From: Tanticharoenia sakaeratensis NBRC 103193
GTDB lineage: Bacteria; Pseudomonadota; Alphaproteobacteria; Acetobacterales; Acetobacteraceae
Reading direction: 5' to 3'
NCBI RefSeq assembly: GCF_000963885.1
Contig: NZ_BALE01000038.1
Location: 87,228-151,227, forward strand
DNA: 64,000 bases
Shown: one piece after another, positions 29,185 to 39,794 of the stretch
Layout of the letters: each line of letters begins with the position of its first letter
Position numbering within the stretch: position 1 is the first letter of the stretch
Made by a program: the position numbers and the translations under genes
The notes under the pieces: generated by a model
The model's input: the letters and a program-made list of their open reading frames with translations, nothing else
Database searches by the model: none
What the model was told of the DNA's origin: nothing

Positions 29185-30011
29185 TCCGGCCGTTCACGAT
29201 TTTCTGCGCGCTTCTCGCCGGTGGCTCCGGCCTCTTCCTATACACGAAGAAGCACGAGACGACGGTGCTGGATCAGCAGATCACGAAGATCGTGCAGGAC
29301 AGCGAACGTGTCCGCCAGCAATCCGCCATGCTGCGGACCGAATGGGCGCTTCTCAACCAGCCGGATCGCCTGAGCGCGCTGTCCACGCGTCTGCTGCCCG
29401 ATCTCCACCCGATGGCGCCGGCCCAGTTCGTACGGCTGGCCAGTCTCGACGGGACGCTGCCCGCGCCGGGCTCCAAGGCACTCGCACCTGATCCGCGCGC
29501 GCCGCTCAGCGACGATATTTCGCGTGCCAATGCTGCCGCGAAGTCGGATGCGGCCCCTGGCCCTGCCCTGCCCGCGCATTCCGCACCGGCTCCCCCACCT
29601 GTTGCTGTGGCGTCGGCCCGTCCGATGCCGCGTCTCGAAGCCAGGCCCGAACCCGTCCGGGTCGCCTATGCGACACCGGCCCCGAGCCTTGCGCAGACAG
29701 TGTCTCGCGACGCGGTCTCGCATGACACGGATGGCGCACGCCGCCTGCAGCGCGTGCATCAGGAAGCATCCCATCCTGACGCCATTGTTCATCTGGTGTC
29801 GTATCACCCGCAGCGTCCGGCGCCGATGCTTGTTGCGGCATGGCACCACGACACGGTATCCCGCGCGCCGGCGCCCGTGCACCGTGCCCTGTCCTCCGAT
29901 CGTTCTGCGGCGGAAGCGCATACGGTGCGCATAGCCCGTGCCGAGGCGTCATCCTCGGCGCTGGGCGGCAGCAGCGACGGGCTTCCGCCGCCGGTGCCGA
30001 TGGCCAACTGA
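29181..30011 (+). CDS. ftsL: Cell division protein FtsL with long C-terminal tail
   Basis: FtsL, with FtsB and FtsQ, links early and late divisome proteins and helps activate FtsWI. The N-terminus is a membrane helix (residues 1-21), then a coiled coil ([20 protein letters not shown]) and the tail-proximal [10 protein letters not shown] motif of alphaproteobacterial FtsL. At 276 residues it is more than twice the usual length: about 180 residues after the core are rich in Pro, Ala, Arg and His, probably disordered and periplasmic. Identity also rests on its place between rsmH and ftsI. ATGA overlap with rsmH. Confidence 0.9.
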   Translation: MIRPFTIFCALLAGGSGLFLYTKKHETTVLDQQITKIVQDSERVRQQSAMLRTEWALLNQPDRLSALSTRLLPDLHPMAPAQFVRLASLDGTLPAPGSKALAPDPRAPLSDDISRANAAAKSDAAPGPALPAHSAPAPPPVAVASARPMPRLEARPEPVRVAYATPAPSLAQTVSRDAVSHDTDGARRLQRVHQEASHPDAIVHLVSYHPQRPAPMLVAAWHHDTVSRAPAPVHRALSSDRSAAEAHTVRIARAEASSSALGGSSDGLPPPVPMAN

Positions 30012-30075
30012 CCTGTTTCCTTCTCGTCACGTGCCAAAGCGACGGGAGCCCTATCGAAAGGCGATCTGAAGCCCG

Positions 30076-32166
30076 ATGCGTGACGATCACAATGATTTCG
30101 GCCGCGACGACCGAAACGCGAGCGGCACGGCACGCGGGAACAGTGCGATCGTCTCTCGTCTGGCAGGCGCCGTATTCGGTCGCCTGACCGGACGGAACCG
30201 CGCGCCCAAAGGCCAACGCGCGTCGCTCGACCAGATGCATGCGCGCCTGCTCGGTGTCGGCGCGGGCTTCATCGCCCTGTTCAGCGCTATCGCGCTGAAG
30301 CTCAGCTTTGCCACCGTGTGGATGCCGATGGAGCCGGAAAAGCGGCAGATCGCGCCGCAGGTGCCGACCATTCCGAAGAGCGATCCCAAGGGCGAGGCGT
30401 CCAACGATCTGGTGCTCCCCCAGGTCCATCGCGCGACCATTACAGACCGCAACGGACAGGCGCTGGCGATCTCCCTGCCGGTGGCGCAGGTCTATGCCAA
30501 CCCGCAGGAGCTGATCGATCCGAAGGATGCGGCGGAAAAGCTGCGCTCGGTTCTGCCCCAGCTCAATGAAGAAGACACGATCCGTCGTCTCTCGGAAAAA
30601 CGCCAGTTCGTCTATCTCGCGCGTGACATCTCGCCTGTTCAGGAAATCTCGATCAACAATCTGGGCATTCCCGGCATCTATTTCGAACCCGGCGAGCGCC
30701 GTCACTATCCGCTCGGCACGACGGCCGCGCAGATCATGGGCAGCGTCGACATCGACGATCATGGCATCGCCGGCGTGGAGCGCTATTTCGACAAGCGACT
30801 GAACACCGACCGCACGCCGCTGCGCCTGTCACTCGATGTGCGCATCCAGGCCGTCGTGCACGACGAACTCGCAAATGCGATGCAGACGTTCCAGGCGATC
30901 GGCGCATGCGCGATCGTCATGGACGTGCGCACCGGCGAGATCGTCGCGATGGTCAGTCTGCCGGACTTCGATGCGAACGACTTCGCCCACGCGCCGAACG
31001 ACAGCCGCTTCAATCGGGCCGTGACCGGCATGTACGAGCCGGGATCGACGTTCAAGCTGCAGACAGCCGCCATGGCGCTGCAGCTCGGCGTGGCCCATGT
31101 CTGGGACCGCTTCTCCTCGATCCCGATCCATATCGGGCGCTTCACGATCTCGGACATGAAGACCGATCATTTCCCGCCGTGGATCTCGCTGCCGTATGTC
31201 ATGGCGCATTCGTCGAACCCGGCCGCAGCGCACATCGCACTCGATGTCGGTGCGGAACGCCAGCGGGAATGGCTCCACAGCATGGGCTTCCTCGACCGCG
31301 TGCCTGTGGAACTTCCGGAAGCCAGCCGTCCTCTGGTGCCTTCCGCGCGCAACTGGGGCATTTCGACCGTCATGACGGTCGGCTTCGGCCACGGTGTCGC
31401 CGAACCGCCGCTTTCGATCGTACGCGGAACGGCCGCGACCGTGAACGGCGGCATTCTTGTCCGCCCCACCCTTCTGGCCCGCGACGACGCGAACACGGCC
31501 GATACGACCGACCAGAACGGTCCGCTTGCACCGCGTCCGGTCTTGTACGATCCGGCACATGACAATGTGGGGCCGGACAGCAACGCAAATGCAGACGCCA
31601 GCGCCGACGTGACACCGCAGGGACCGCGGGTCCTGTCCGAGCAGACCTCGAACACGCTGCGCAAGATCCTGCGCCTCGTGGTGACCCAGGGCATCGGCAA
31701 GAATGCCGAAAGTCCAGGATATTTCGTGGGCGGCAAGACCGGAACGGCTGAAAAGGTCGGCCCGCATGGCGGCTACCTCAAGCACGTCAACATCGGCGCC
31801 TTCACTGGCGTATTCCCGATGAACGATCCGCATTACGCGGTCTATGTCATGCTGGACTCACCGCATCCGACGGCGCAGACGCATGGCTGGACGACGGCTT
31901 CGTGGAACGCGGCACCCACGGTCTCCAAGATCATTTCCCGGATCGGGCCGATGCTGAACATGTTCCCTGATACGGCGAACGCCGCGAAGATCGATGCCGA
32001 ACTCGCGATTCCCATGGATCCCGGCGTGCCGTCAGGTTATCGCGCGCTCGGCCCCGGCAATGATCCCGGCGATCCACGCAACGCGCCTCATGCTCCCACC
32101 CGTCGCGAAGTCGCCTACCGCACTCACGAACATGACGTGACCCGTACGGTCAGCAGCGACGATTGA
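30076..32166 (+). CDS. ftsI: Septal peptidoglycan transpeptidase FtsI (PBP3)
   Basis: FtsI cross-links new septal peptidoglycan with FtsW. The 696-residue class B penicillin-binding protein has an N-terminal membrane anchor (about residues 55-75), the dimerisation domain with HRATITDRNGQALAIS, and the transpeptidase motifs S324-T-F-K327, S379-S-N381 and K554-T-G556. The C-terminal tail after about residue 620 is Pro/Arg-rich. It is the largest gap in the cluster: 64 bases after ftsL, where a ribosome site can stand alone. Confidence 0.97.
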   Translation: MRDDHNDFGRDDRNASGTARGNSAIVSRLAGAVFGRLTGRNRAPKGQRASLDQMHARLLGVGAGFIALFSAIALKLSFATVWMPMEPEKRQIAPQVPTIPKSDPKGEASNDLVLPQVHRATITDRNGQALAISLPVAQVYANPQELIDPKDAAEKLRSVLPQLNEEDTIRRLSEKRQFVYLARDISPVQEISINNLGIPGIYFEPGERRHYPLGTTAAQIMGSVDIDDHGIAGVERYFDKRLNTDRTPLRLSLDVRIQAVVHDELANAMQTFQAIGACAIVMDVRTGEIVAMVSLPDFDANDFAHAPNDSRFNRAVTGMYEPGSTFKLQTAAMALQLGVAHVWDRFSSIPIHIGRFTISDMKTDHFPPWISLPYVMAHSSNPAAAHIALDVGAERQREWLHSMGFLDRVPVELPEASRPLVPSARNWGISTVMTVGFGHGVAEPPLSIVRGTAATVNGGILVRPTLLARDDANTADTTDQNGPLAPRPVLYDPAHDNVGPDSNANADASADVTPQGPRVLSEQTSNTLRKILRLVVTQGIGKNAESPGYFVGGKTGTAEKVGPHGGYLKHVNIGAFTGVFPMNDPHYAVYVMLDSPHPTAQTHGWTTASWNAAPTVSKIISRIGPMLNMFPDTANAAKIDAELAIPMDPGVPSGYRALGPGNDPGDPRNAPHAPTRREVAYRTHEHDVTRTVSSDD

Positions 32167-32174
32167 GCTCTCGT

Positions 32175-33623
32175 ATGAACCTTCCCGATCTTCTGCGCGC
32201 GGGTGACATCAGCGCGCCGGACGTGCCTTCGATAAACGTCACGTCTGTCACCGCAGACAGTCGTCGTGCCTGCCCGGGTGCCGTGTTCGTCGCGATCGGC
32301 GGCACGCGTCAGAATGGCGCCGCCTTCATTGACGATGCCTGTTCGAAGGGGGCAATCGCCGTCGTGGCCGATGCCCCGGTCCCGGCACCTGTTCCTGTAT
32401 TCACGTGTGCCAATCCGCGTCGCGCGCTGGCGCTGATGGCGGCATATATCGCCGGGCCGATGCCTGACCGGCTGGCAGCCGTGACCGGGACGAACGGCAA
32501 GACGAGCACGGCCGATTTCATCCGTCAGATCTGGCAACTGCAAGGCATCCGTGCGGCGAGCATCGGAACGCTCGGTCTGATCGGTGCGCCTGAGGGCGTG
32601 CCCGCGCCGCCACCCCTGACCACGCCCGATCCCGTTGCCCTGTCGGAGACGCTCGCGGTCCTGTCCCGTGTCGGCGTCGAAGGTGTCGCGCTCGAAGCGT
32701 CATCGCACGGGCTCGCGCAGGACAGGCTGGACGGTCTGTGTCCGACCGTCGCCGGTTTTTCGAACCTGACCCGCGATCATCTCGATTATCACGGCACCAT
32801 GGATGCCTATCGGGATGCAAAGCTGCGCCTGTTTTCGGACATCCTGCCGCGCGGTGCCGTGGCCGCCATCAATGCGGACATGGATCCGGAAACGGTTTCG
32901 GCGGTGCGCGCCATCGCGCAGGCGCGCGGTCATCATCTCCGCACTGTCGGGCATGCGGGCGAGACGTTGCGGCTGGTCGCGGCGACACCGCGCCCGCATG
33001 GCCAGATCCTCGATATCGAGGCGAATGGCCAGCGCCACGAGGTCGAGATCCCGCTGCCCGGGCGTTTTCAGGCGGACAACGTACTCCTTGCGGCAGCCAT
33101 GGCCGCCGCCCGCGACAAAGAATTCGCGCTCGACCTGCTGCCGTGTCTGCAAGGGGTCCGGGGCCGGATGGAGCTTGCCGCGACGCTGCCGAACGGCGCT
33201 GCGGCGTATGTCGATTATGCCCACACGCCTGATGCCCTCGAGCGCTTGTTGTCGAGCCTGCGCCCGCATGCGCGCGGCCGCCTGGTCGTGGTCTTCGGGG
33301 CCGGAGGCGATCGCGACCGTGGCAAGCGTCCCGTCATGGGCGATGTCGCTGCCCGTCACGCCGATCTGGCGATTGTGACGGACGACAATCCGCGCACCGA
33401 ACGGCCCGAGGCTATCCGGGCCGAAATCATGGCCGCCTGTCCGGGTGCGCGGGAAATCGGCGACCGGGAAGCGGCCATCGCCGCAGGTCTCGAAAAGCTG
33501 TCGGGCGGTGACGTGCTGGTCGTGGCCGGCAAGGGCCACGAACCCGGCCAAATCGTAGGGACTGAAGTCTTGCCTTTTGACGATCGCGCGGTCATCCGCA
33601 GGCGTGCTGGGATTGCAGCATGA
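32175..33623 (+). CDS. murE: UDP-MurNAc-tripeptide synthetase MurE
   Basis: MurE adds the third residue of the stem peptide, meso-diaminopimelate in nearly all alphaproteobacteria. The 482-residue protein contains GTNGKTSTADFI (ATP site), ALEASSHGL, LTRDHLDYHGTMD, and DNPRTERPE, which matches the DNPR motif of diaminopimelate-adding enzymes. The ATG at 32175 lies 8 bases after ftsI. Its stop overlaps murF. Confidence 0.97.
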   Translation: MNLPDLLRAGDISAPDVPSINVTSVTADSRRACPGAVFVAIGGTRQNGAAFIDDACSKGAIAVVADAPVPAPVPVFTCANPRRALALMAAYIAGPMPDRLAAVTGTNGKTSTADFIRQIWQLQGIRAASIGTLGLIGAPEGVPAPPPLTTPDPVALSETLAVLSRVGVEGVALEASSHGLAQDRLDGLCPTVAGFSNLTRDHLDYHGTMDAYRDAKLRLFSDILPRGAVAAINADMDPETVSAVRAIAQARGHHLRTVGHAGETLRLVAATPRPHGQILDIEANGQRHEVEIPLPGRFQADNVLLAAAMAAARDKEFALDLLPCLQGVRGRMELAATLPNGAAAYVDYAHTPDALERLLSSLRPHARGRLVVVFGAGGDRDRGKRPVMGDVAARHADLAIVTDDNPRTERPEAIRAEIMAACPGAREIGDREAAIAAGLEKLSGGDVLVVAGKGHEPGQIVGTEVLPFDDRAVIRRRAGIAA

Positions 33624-34981
33624 ACACGCTCTGGACCTCGCACGACCTGCGTGCAGCAACCGGCGGCCGGCTGGATGCCGATGTATCGGTGACGGGCGTT
33701 TCGATCGACACGCGCACGATCATGCCGGGCGATCTCTTCATCGCGCTGGTCGGTGAACGCGACGGGCATGACCACGTGGCGGACGCCTTCGCAAAGGGGG
33801 CCGCCTGCGCGCTGGTGCATCGGGCGGACATGCGCGATCCGCGCTGTCTGTTGGTCGGCGATACGATGACGGCGCTCGTCGCTCTCGCCTGCTATGCCCG
33901 TGCGCGTTTCTCGGGCCGGGTCGTGGCGGTCACGGGCAGTGTCGGCAAGACGACGACGAAGGACATGCTGGGGGTGGCGCTCTCGGCATACGGTCCCACA
34001 CACGCGTCTGTCGCGTCCTACAACAATCACTGGGGCGTGCCGCTGACGCTCGCGCGCCTTCCGGAAGACGCGGCCTATTGCATCAGCGAAATCGGCATGA
34101 ACCACGCAGGCGAAATCGCGCCGTTGGCGACACTCGTCCGGCCTGACGTCGCCGTCATCACAACGGTGGGATCGAGCCATATCGGCAACATGGGCAGCAT
34201 CGGCGCAATCGCGGCCGAAAAGGCAAGTCTGTTCTCCGCACTCGGACCGAACGGCATCGCCATCATCCCCGATGATGCGCCCTGCGAGGACATTCTCGCC
34301 GCGGCCGCGGCGCATGTGATGCTGGAGCGCGCGGGAACGTCCGACGCCGCGACCAATCGCGCCATCAACGTATCGTGTGACGAAACAGGCAGCACGTTCG
34401 TATTTGCAGACCCCGATGAGACACTTGCGGTGCGGCTGAACGAGCCGGGCGAACACCTCGTGCGGAACGCGGTCTCGGCGCTTGCCGTCGTGCATGCACT
34501 CGGCCTCGACCCTCACGCCGCCGCCGCGGCACTGGCCGAATGGAGTCCCGGCGCCGGACGTGGCCTGCGGCGGCCGATCCTCGACGGCACGGCGATCCTC
34601 CTGGACGAAAGCTACAACGCCTCCGTGCTGTCTGTCCGTGCGAGCCTGCGGACGCTTGCCCTGCTTCCGGCCACACGGCGGATCGCGGTGCTGGGCGACA
34701 TGCTCGAGATGGGTGATTTCGCGGACGAAGCGCATCGGAGCCTGGCGTCCGATCTCGTTGCTTCGGCCGATCTGGTTTTCTGCTGCGGGACACAGATGAA
34801 AGCGTTGTTCGACTGCCTGCCTGACCGCGTTCGCGCGGGCTATGCTCCTGATTCCGCAGCCCTGGCCCCGATGGTCAGGGCAACGCTCGCAGCCGGTGAC
34901 TGCGTCCTGGTCAAAGGCAGCCTCGGCAGCCGCATGGCCCGCGTCGTTGCGGCGCTCGATACGGCAAAGGCTGCGGCCTGA
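33620..34981 (+). CDS. murF: UDP-MurNAc-tripeptide:D-Ala-D-Ala ligase MurF
   Basis: MurF adds D-Ala-D-Ala to complete the pentapeptide precursor. The 453-residue protein has the Mur ligase ATP site GSVGKTTTKDML, NNHWGVPLTLAR, a substrate-binding EIGMNHAGEI and LLDESYNAS near the C-terminus. It overlaps murE by ATGA, and its TGA shares one base with the mraY ATG (TGATG). Confidence 0.97.
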   Translation: MNTLWTSHDLRAATGGRLDADVSVTGVSIDTRTIMPGDLFIALVGERDGHDHVADAFAKGAACALVHRADMRDPRCLLVGDTMTALVALACYARARFSGRVVAVTGSVGKTTTKDMLGVALSAYGPTHASVASYNNHWGVPLTLARLPEDAAYCISEIGMNHAGEIAPLATLVRPDVAVITTVGSSHIGNMGSIGAIAAEKASLFSALGPNGIAIIPDDAPCEDILAAAAAHVMLERAGTSDAATNRAINVSCDETGSTFVFADPDETLAVRLNEPGEHLVRNAVSALAVVHALGLDPHAAAAALAEWSPGAGRGLRRPILDGTAILLDESYNASVLSVRASLRTLALLPATRRIAVLGDMLEMGDFADEAHRSLASDLVASADLVFCCGTQMKALFDCLPDRVRAGYAPDSAALAPMVRATLAAGDCVLVKGSLGSRMARVVAALDTAKAAA

Positions 34982-36072
34982 TGCTGTATTCGCTGATCGT
35001 GGGTCACGGGCTCGCCGCTTCCGGGCCGCTTCACCTTTTTCACTACATCACGTTCCGCGCCGGCTGCGCGTGCCTGACGGCGATGGTAACCAGCCTTCTG
35101 CTGGGCCGCCCGCTGATCGCGGAACTGCGCCGCATCCAGCGTGAGGGACAGCCGATCCGCGCGCTTGGGCCCGAGCGGCACATCCTAGAGAAGACGGGCA
35201 CGCCGACGATGGGCGGCGTCCTGATCCTGTTCTCGCTGTTTCTCTCGACCCTGATGTGGACCGATCTCGCCAACGGGTTCGTCTGGGCCGTGCTGATGAT
35301 CACGGGCGTGTTCGGTGCCGTCGGATTTGCGGACGACTACCTCAAGCTCTCGAAACGCAACACGAAGGGGGTCTCGGCACGCGCGCGCCTCGGCACGGAA
35401 TTCGTGACCTCGCTGATCGGCGGCTGGTGGATCGAAAGCCTGATGCCCGACGGGCTCGCCAACCACCTGGCGTTCCCCTTCGCCAAGGATCTGCTGCTTC
35501 CCCTGGGCTATGCCTTTCCCATCTTCGCGATGATCGCGATTACCGGGTTCGGCAATGCCGTGAACTTCACGGACGGGCTGGACGGGCTGGCGATCGTGCC
35601 CGTGGTGATTGCGGCCCTCGTGTTCGCCCTGATTTCCTATCTCGTCGGCAATCATGTCTTTGCCGACTATCTTGAGCTGCATCCGGTGCCGGGTGCGGGC
35701 GAACTGGCCGTGTTCTGCGCGGCCCTGATCGGGGCCGGGCTCGGGTTTCTCTGGTTCAATGCGCCGCCGGCCGAAGTGTTCATGGGTGACACCGGCTCGC
35801 TCTCGCTGGGTGGCGCGCTTGGCGCCGTCTCGGTCGCGGTCAAGCACGAGCTGGTGCTGTGCATCGTAGGCGGCTTGTTCGTTGCCGAGACGCTGTCCGT
35901 CGTGATTCAGGTCTTCTGGTTCAAACGGACCGGGCGACGGGTGTTCCTGATGGCGCCGCTTCACCACCATTTCGAGAAAAAGGGCTGGCAGGAGCCGAAG
36001 ATCGTCGTGCGCTTCTGGATCGTCTCGATCGTGCTGGGCCTGTGCGGTCTGGCAACGCTGAAGCTGCGATGA
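34981..36072 (+). CDS. mraY: Phospho-MurNAc-pentapeptide transferase MraY
   Basis: MraY attaches the MurNAc-pentapeptide phosphate to undecaprenyl phosphate, forming lipid I at the inner membrane. The 363-residue polytopic protein has the catalytic acidic motifs GFADDYLKL and [10 protein letters not shown], the MGGV near the first loop, [10 protein letters not shown], and the C-terminal [12 protein letters not shown]. One-base overlap with murF; ATGA overlap with murD. Confidence 0.98.
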   Translation: MLYSLIVGHGLAASGPLHLFHYITFRAGCACLTAMVTSLLLGRPLIAELRRIQREGQPIRALGPERHILEKTGTPTMGGVLILFSLFLSTLMWTDLANGFVWAVLMITGVFGAVGFADDYLKLSKRNTKGVSARARLGTEFVTSLIGGWWIESLMPDGLANHLAFPFAKDLLLPLGYAFPIFAMIAITGFGNAVNFTDGLDGLAIVPVVIAALVFALISYLVGNHVFADYLELHPVPGAGELAVFCAALIGAGLGFLWFNAPPAEVFMGDTGSLSLGGALGAVSVAVKHELVLCIVGGLFVAETLSVVIQVFWFKRTGRRVFLMAPLHHHFEKKGWQEPKIVVRFWIVSIVLGLCGLATLKLR

Positions 36073-37463
36073 GCGACTTTCCGCCCGATCTGTTTGCCGG
36101 CTCCCGGTTCGCGGTACTCGGACTTGGGCGCAACGGCGCGGCTGTCGTCTCGGCCCTGCTCGGCATGGGTGCCGAGGTTCAGGCGTGGGACGACAAATCG
36201 TCAGGATCAGGACTTGCGGCACACCCTCGGCTGATGGTCGAGCCGTTTGATTCCCTGGCCGGGTTCGACGCGCTGATCCTGTCGCCCGGGATTCCCCATA
36301 CGCTGCCGACACCTCATCCGGTGGCATTGATGGCGCGAGAACTCGGCATTCCCATCCTGTCGGATGCCGAGCTCCTTTATCGCGCGGTGCGCGCGGCGGG
36401 GTCGAAAGCACGTTTTGCCTCGATCACAGGGACGAACGGCAAATCCACGACCACGGCACTCCTCGCGCATATCCTGCAGACCGCGGGCCTGCCGGCCGCA
36501 GCCGGCGGCAATCTCGGCAACGCAGCGCTATCGCTGCCTCTGCTGCCGGACGACGGCGTGTATGTCATCGAGATGTCGTCCTACATGCTCGAGCGTCTCG
36601 ACCAGTTCCATGCCAGTTGCGCCGTTCTGTTGAACCTGACGCCGGACCATCTGGACCGGCACGGCGACATGGCGGGCTATGCCCGTGCCAAGGCGCATGT
36701 GTTCGACAACATGACGTCGGCTGATCTGGCGCTGTTCGGCACGCCGGGCCCGGAGATGCAAAACGTTGCGGATGCAGTCGCCGCGCGCGGCATCCAGCCG
36801 GTCTGGCTTCCTGAACCCGTGGACGGGCGGATCGTCGCACGCGGGGCGACACTCGCCGATCTGTCGAATGCGCCTGCTCTTCCCGGAGCCCACAACGCCC
36901 AGAATGTTGCCGCAGCTGCGTTGATGGCCGTCCATTGCGATGCAGCGCCCGATTCGATTGCATCAGGTATCGCAAGATTCCCGGGGCTTTCGCATCGTCA
37001 AAAAGTCGTGGCGCGCCATCGCGGCGTGACATTCATCGACGACAGCAAGGCGACGAATGCCGACGCCGCCGAGCGGGCACTATCCTGCTACGACCGGATC
37101 ATCTGGATCGCCGGTGGCATGGCGAAATCGGGCGGCATCGCCCCGCTTGCGACGTATTTCCCGCGTATCGCACATGCCCTGCTGATCGGACGCGATGCAC
37201 CGATGCTGGCTGAGACCCTTGCGGCGCACGGTGTCGCACACACCGTCGTTGGCACACTGGAAGCTGCTGTGCCGGAAGCGGACCGCCTTGCACAGGCACT
37301 CGATGCGCCGGTTGTCCTGCTGTCACCGGCCTGCGCGAGTTTCGATCAGTTTTCGAGCTTTGAGGAGCGCGGTTCACGCTTCCTTCATCATGTCGATAAT
37401 CTTATAGAAACAGACGGTTCCGAAATCTCTCTGGATACCCCAACCCACAAGGCGCCGCCCTGA
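36069..37463 (+). CDS. murD: UDP-MurNAc-L-Ala:D-Glu ligase MurD
   Basis: MurD adds D-glutamate to UDP-MurNAc-L-Ala. The ATG at 36069 overlaps the mraY stop and gives 464 residues; upstream similarity is absent. Motifs are [11 protein letters not shown] (N-terminal), [16 protein letters not shown] (ATP site), [29 protein letters not shown] and [10 protein letters not shown]. The C-terminal [18 protein letters not shown] is typical. The TGA shares one base with the ftsW ATG. Confidence 0.97.
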   Translation: MSDFPPDLFAGSRFAVLGLGRNGAAVVSALLGMGAEVQAWDDKSSGSGLAAHPRLMVEPFDSLAGFDALILSPGIPHTLPTPHPVALMARELGIPILSDAELLYRAVRAAGSKARFASITGTNGKSTTTALLAHILQTAGLPAAAGGNLGNAALSLPLLPDDGVYVIEMSSYMLERLDQFHASCAVLLNLTPDHLDRHGDMAGYARAKAHVFDNMTSADLALFGTPGPEMQNVADAVAARGIQPVWLPEPVDGRIVARGATLADLSNAPALPGAHNAQNVAAAALMAVHCDAAPDSIASGIARFPGLSHRQKVVARHRGVTFIDDSKATNADAAERALSCYDRIIWIAGGMAKSGGIAPLATYFPRIAHALLIGRDAPMLAETLAAHGVAHTVVGTLEAAVPEADRLAQALDAPVVLLSPACASFDQFSSFEERGSRFLHHVDNLIETDGSEISLDTPTHKAPP

Positions 37464-38635
37464 TGTCCGCAAGCTCACGCGTTGATACGTCGAAAGTCGC
37501 TCGGTGGTGGCGAAGCGTTGATCGCGTGACGCTGTCGGCGACCGGTGTCCTGATCGCTCTGGGCTATATCCTGATGCTGGCGGCGAGCCCCGCCGTCGCT
37601 TCGCGCATCGGCGCGTCGCGGGACATGTTCATTCTCAAGCAGGTCATCTTCCTGAGCATCGCGGGCGCGATCGTGCTGGCCGTCTCCAGCCTGTCGCTGA
37701 CCGGCGTGCGGCGCCTCGCCCTCATCGGCAGCGTGGTCGCGCTGGCGGCGACCGCACTCACCCTGGTGCACGGCGTGGAGATCAAGGGCGCGCGGCGCTG
37801 GATCGCGCTGCCGCTGATGTCGGTGCAACCGTCCGAGTTCCTCAAGCCCTGCTTCGCGGTCGCGACGGCCTGGCTGCTGGCCAGGCGGCGAACGCAGCGC
37901 TATTTTCCGGGCCTTCTGCTGGCATTCGGAGTGTTTGGCGTCATCCTGATGCTGCTGAAGTCCCAGCCGGACATCGGCATGCTGTCGGTCATCACCATGG
38001 TGTTCATGACGCAGCTATTCGTCGACGGGCTGCCGCTGTTCTTCGTGGCGGCCGGCGTCGCGGCGATGGGCGGCGCGTTCATGATGGCCTACATCGTGTT
38101 CCCGCACGTCCGCTCACGCGTCGAGCGCTTCCTGCATCCCAATGTCGGCGACCACTACCAGATCGACACGGCGCTGCGGGCGTTCGGCAATGGCGGCCTG
38201 CTGGGCCGCGGTCCCGGCGAAGGCCGCGTAAAGGACCTGCTTCCCGACGCGCATGCGGACTTCGTGTTCGCCGTGGCCGGAGAGGAATTCGGCCTGCTCG
38301 TCTGCCTCGGCATCGTCTGCGTCTTCCTGGTGATCGTGTTGCGCACGCTTTTGAAGCTGATGCGCGAGGACGATCCGTTCGTGATCGTCGGCGCGTCCGG
38401 ACTGGTCACGGGCTTCGGCCTGCAGGCCTTCGTCAACATGGGCTCGACCCTTCACCTGATTCCGACGAAAGGCATGACGTTGCCGCTCATTTCCTATGGT
38501 GGCTCCTCGGCGATGTCGATTGCGCTGACGATCGGCATGGTGCTCGCGCTGACACGCAAGCGCGTGGGCAGCAACGCGATGCAGGAGCGTTACCAGCCGG
38601 CGGGCGACGCCCTCTACCGCAGGCGCGCGGCATGA
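37463..38635 (+). CDS. ftsW: Septal peptidoglycan glycosyltransferase FtsW
   Basis: FtsW is the SEDS-family polymerase of septal peptidoglycan and works with FtsI. The 390-residue polytopic protein contains GARRWIALPLMSVQPSEFLK, the KSQPDIG motif, the large-loop GRGPGEGRVKDLLPDAHADF and AGEEFG, and LISYGGSSAM. Both its ends overlap neighbours, TGATG with murD and ATGA with murG. Confidence 0.97.
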   Translation: MSASSRVDTSKVARWWRSVDRVTLSATGVLIALGYILMLAASPAVASRIGASRDMFILKQVIFLSIAGAIVLAVSSLSLTGVRRLALIGSVVALAATALTLVHGVEIKGARRWIALPLMSVQPSEFLKPCFAVATAWLLARRRTQRYFPGLLLAFGVFGVILMLLKSQPDIGMLSVITMVFMTQLFVDGLPLFFVAAGVAAMGGAFMMAYIVFPHVRSRVERFLHPNVGDHYQIDTALRAFGNGGLLGRGPGEGRVKDLLPDAHADFVFAVAGEEFGLLVCLGIVCVFLVIVLRTLLKLMREDDPFVIVGASGLVTGFGLQAFVNMGSTLHLIPTKGMTLPLISYGGSSAMSIALTIGMVLALTRKRVGSNAMQERYQPAGDALYRRRAA

Positions 38636-39780
38636 GCGCGCCTATCGCGATTGCGGCCGGCGGCACCGGCGGCCATTTCTTCCCCGCCGAGGCGCTGGGC
38701 ACGGAACTGGCCGCGCGTGGGCATGACCTTGTGCTGATGACGGATCGGCGTCACGGCAAGCGCGAGACCAGGTGTTTCGCCACGCGTCCGCAATACGTGC
38801 TCGACGGCGCGGGCATCGCGGGCAAGGGCGCGCTTGCCAAGGCGATGGGCGCCCTTGCCCTGTGGCGCGGCATGCGTCAGGCCCGAAAGGCGCTGGAGGA
38901 TGTTCGCCCGTCCGCGTTGATCGGCTTCGGCGGCTATCCGTCCGTGCCGCCGCTGATGGCGGCCCGCTTCATCCCGCGCGACCGTCGCCCTGCCATCATC
39001 ATTCATGAAGGCAACGCGGTGCTTGGCCGCGCCAACGCCCTGATCGCGCGCCATGCCGATGCGATCGCGACATCGTTCCCCTCGGTGGCGAAGCTGCCCA
39101 AGGGCGCGGATGTGACGCTGACCGGCATGCCCGTGCGTGCGCAGATCGCGGCCTTGCACGATGTGCCCTATACCCCGCCGCAGGAAGCGATCCGCCTGCT
39201 CGTGTGGGGCGGATCGCTCGGCGCGCGCGTGTTTTCCGACATCGTTCCCGACGCGCTGGCAGCGCTCCCCGAAGGCTTCCGCGCGCGCCTGGTGGTCACG
39301 CAGCAGGTGCGCGCCGAAGATCTGGAGCGCGTCCGGAGCGCCTATGGGCACATAGGCATTCAGGCAACCGTCGCCCCGTTCTTTGACGATGTCGCATCCT
39401 TGCTCAAATCCGCGCACCTCGTGATCGGCCGCGCCGGCGGCTCGTCCGTTGCCGAAATCGCGCTGGCGGGACGACCGTCACTGCTGGTGCCCCTGCCGAT
39501 CGCGGCGTCCGACGAGCAGGGCGCGAACGCGTCGGCCCTTCAGGATGCAGGCGGCGCATGGATGATCCGGCAGCCGGATTTCACATCGCAGGTTCTGGCC
39601 GGTCGCCTGGGCGCTCTGCTGTCGTCGTCACGACGTCTGGCCGAAGCAGCCGCGGCGGCACGCCAGTTCGGGCGTCCGGATGCAGTCTCGCATCTTGCCG
39701 ATCTGGTGGAGGCGACCATCGCCTCCCGGCCCTCGCCCGTTCCTTCTCCGGCGCTCACCGCCGCTCCCGACACCCCCTGA
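38632..39780 (+). CDS. murG: Lipid II synthase MurG
   Basis: MurG transfers GlcNAc to lipid I, making lipid II on the inner face of the membrane. The 382-residue GT28 protein has the N-terminal [15 protein letters not shown] loop, [24 protein letters not shown], and the donor site [20 protein letters not shown]. The C-terminus is extended by a Pro/Ser-rich tail of about 15 residues. ATGA overlap with ftsW; a 14-base gap to murC. Confidence 0.97.
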   Translation: MSAPIAIAAGGTGGHFFPAEALGTELAARGHDLVLMTDRRHGKRETRCFATRPQYVLDGAGIAGKGALAKAMGALALWRGMRQARKALEDVRPSALIGFGGYPSVPPLMAARFIPRDRRPAIIIHEGNAVLGRANALIARHADAIATSFPSVAKLPKGADVTLTGMPVRAQIAALHDVPYTPPQEAIRLLVWGGSLGARVFSDIVPDALAALPEGFRARLVVTQQVRAEDLERVRSAYGHIGIQATVAPFFDDVASLLKSAHLVIGRAGGSSVAEIALAGRPSLLVPLPIAASDEQGANASALQDAGGAWMIRQPDFTSQVLAGRLGALLSSSRRLAEAAAAARQFGRPDAVSHLADLVEATIASRPSPVPSPALTAAPDTP

Positions 39781-39794
39781 CAGGATCCCGGCAC

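Noticed and set aside
35859..36068. N-terminal extension of murD
   Set aside because: It lies inside mraY in another frame; the ATG in the mraY stop is the natural start.
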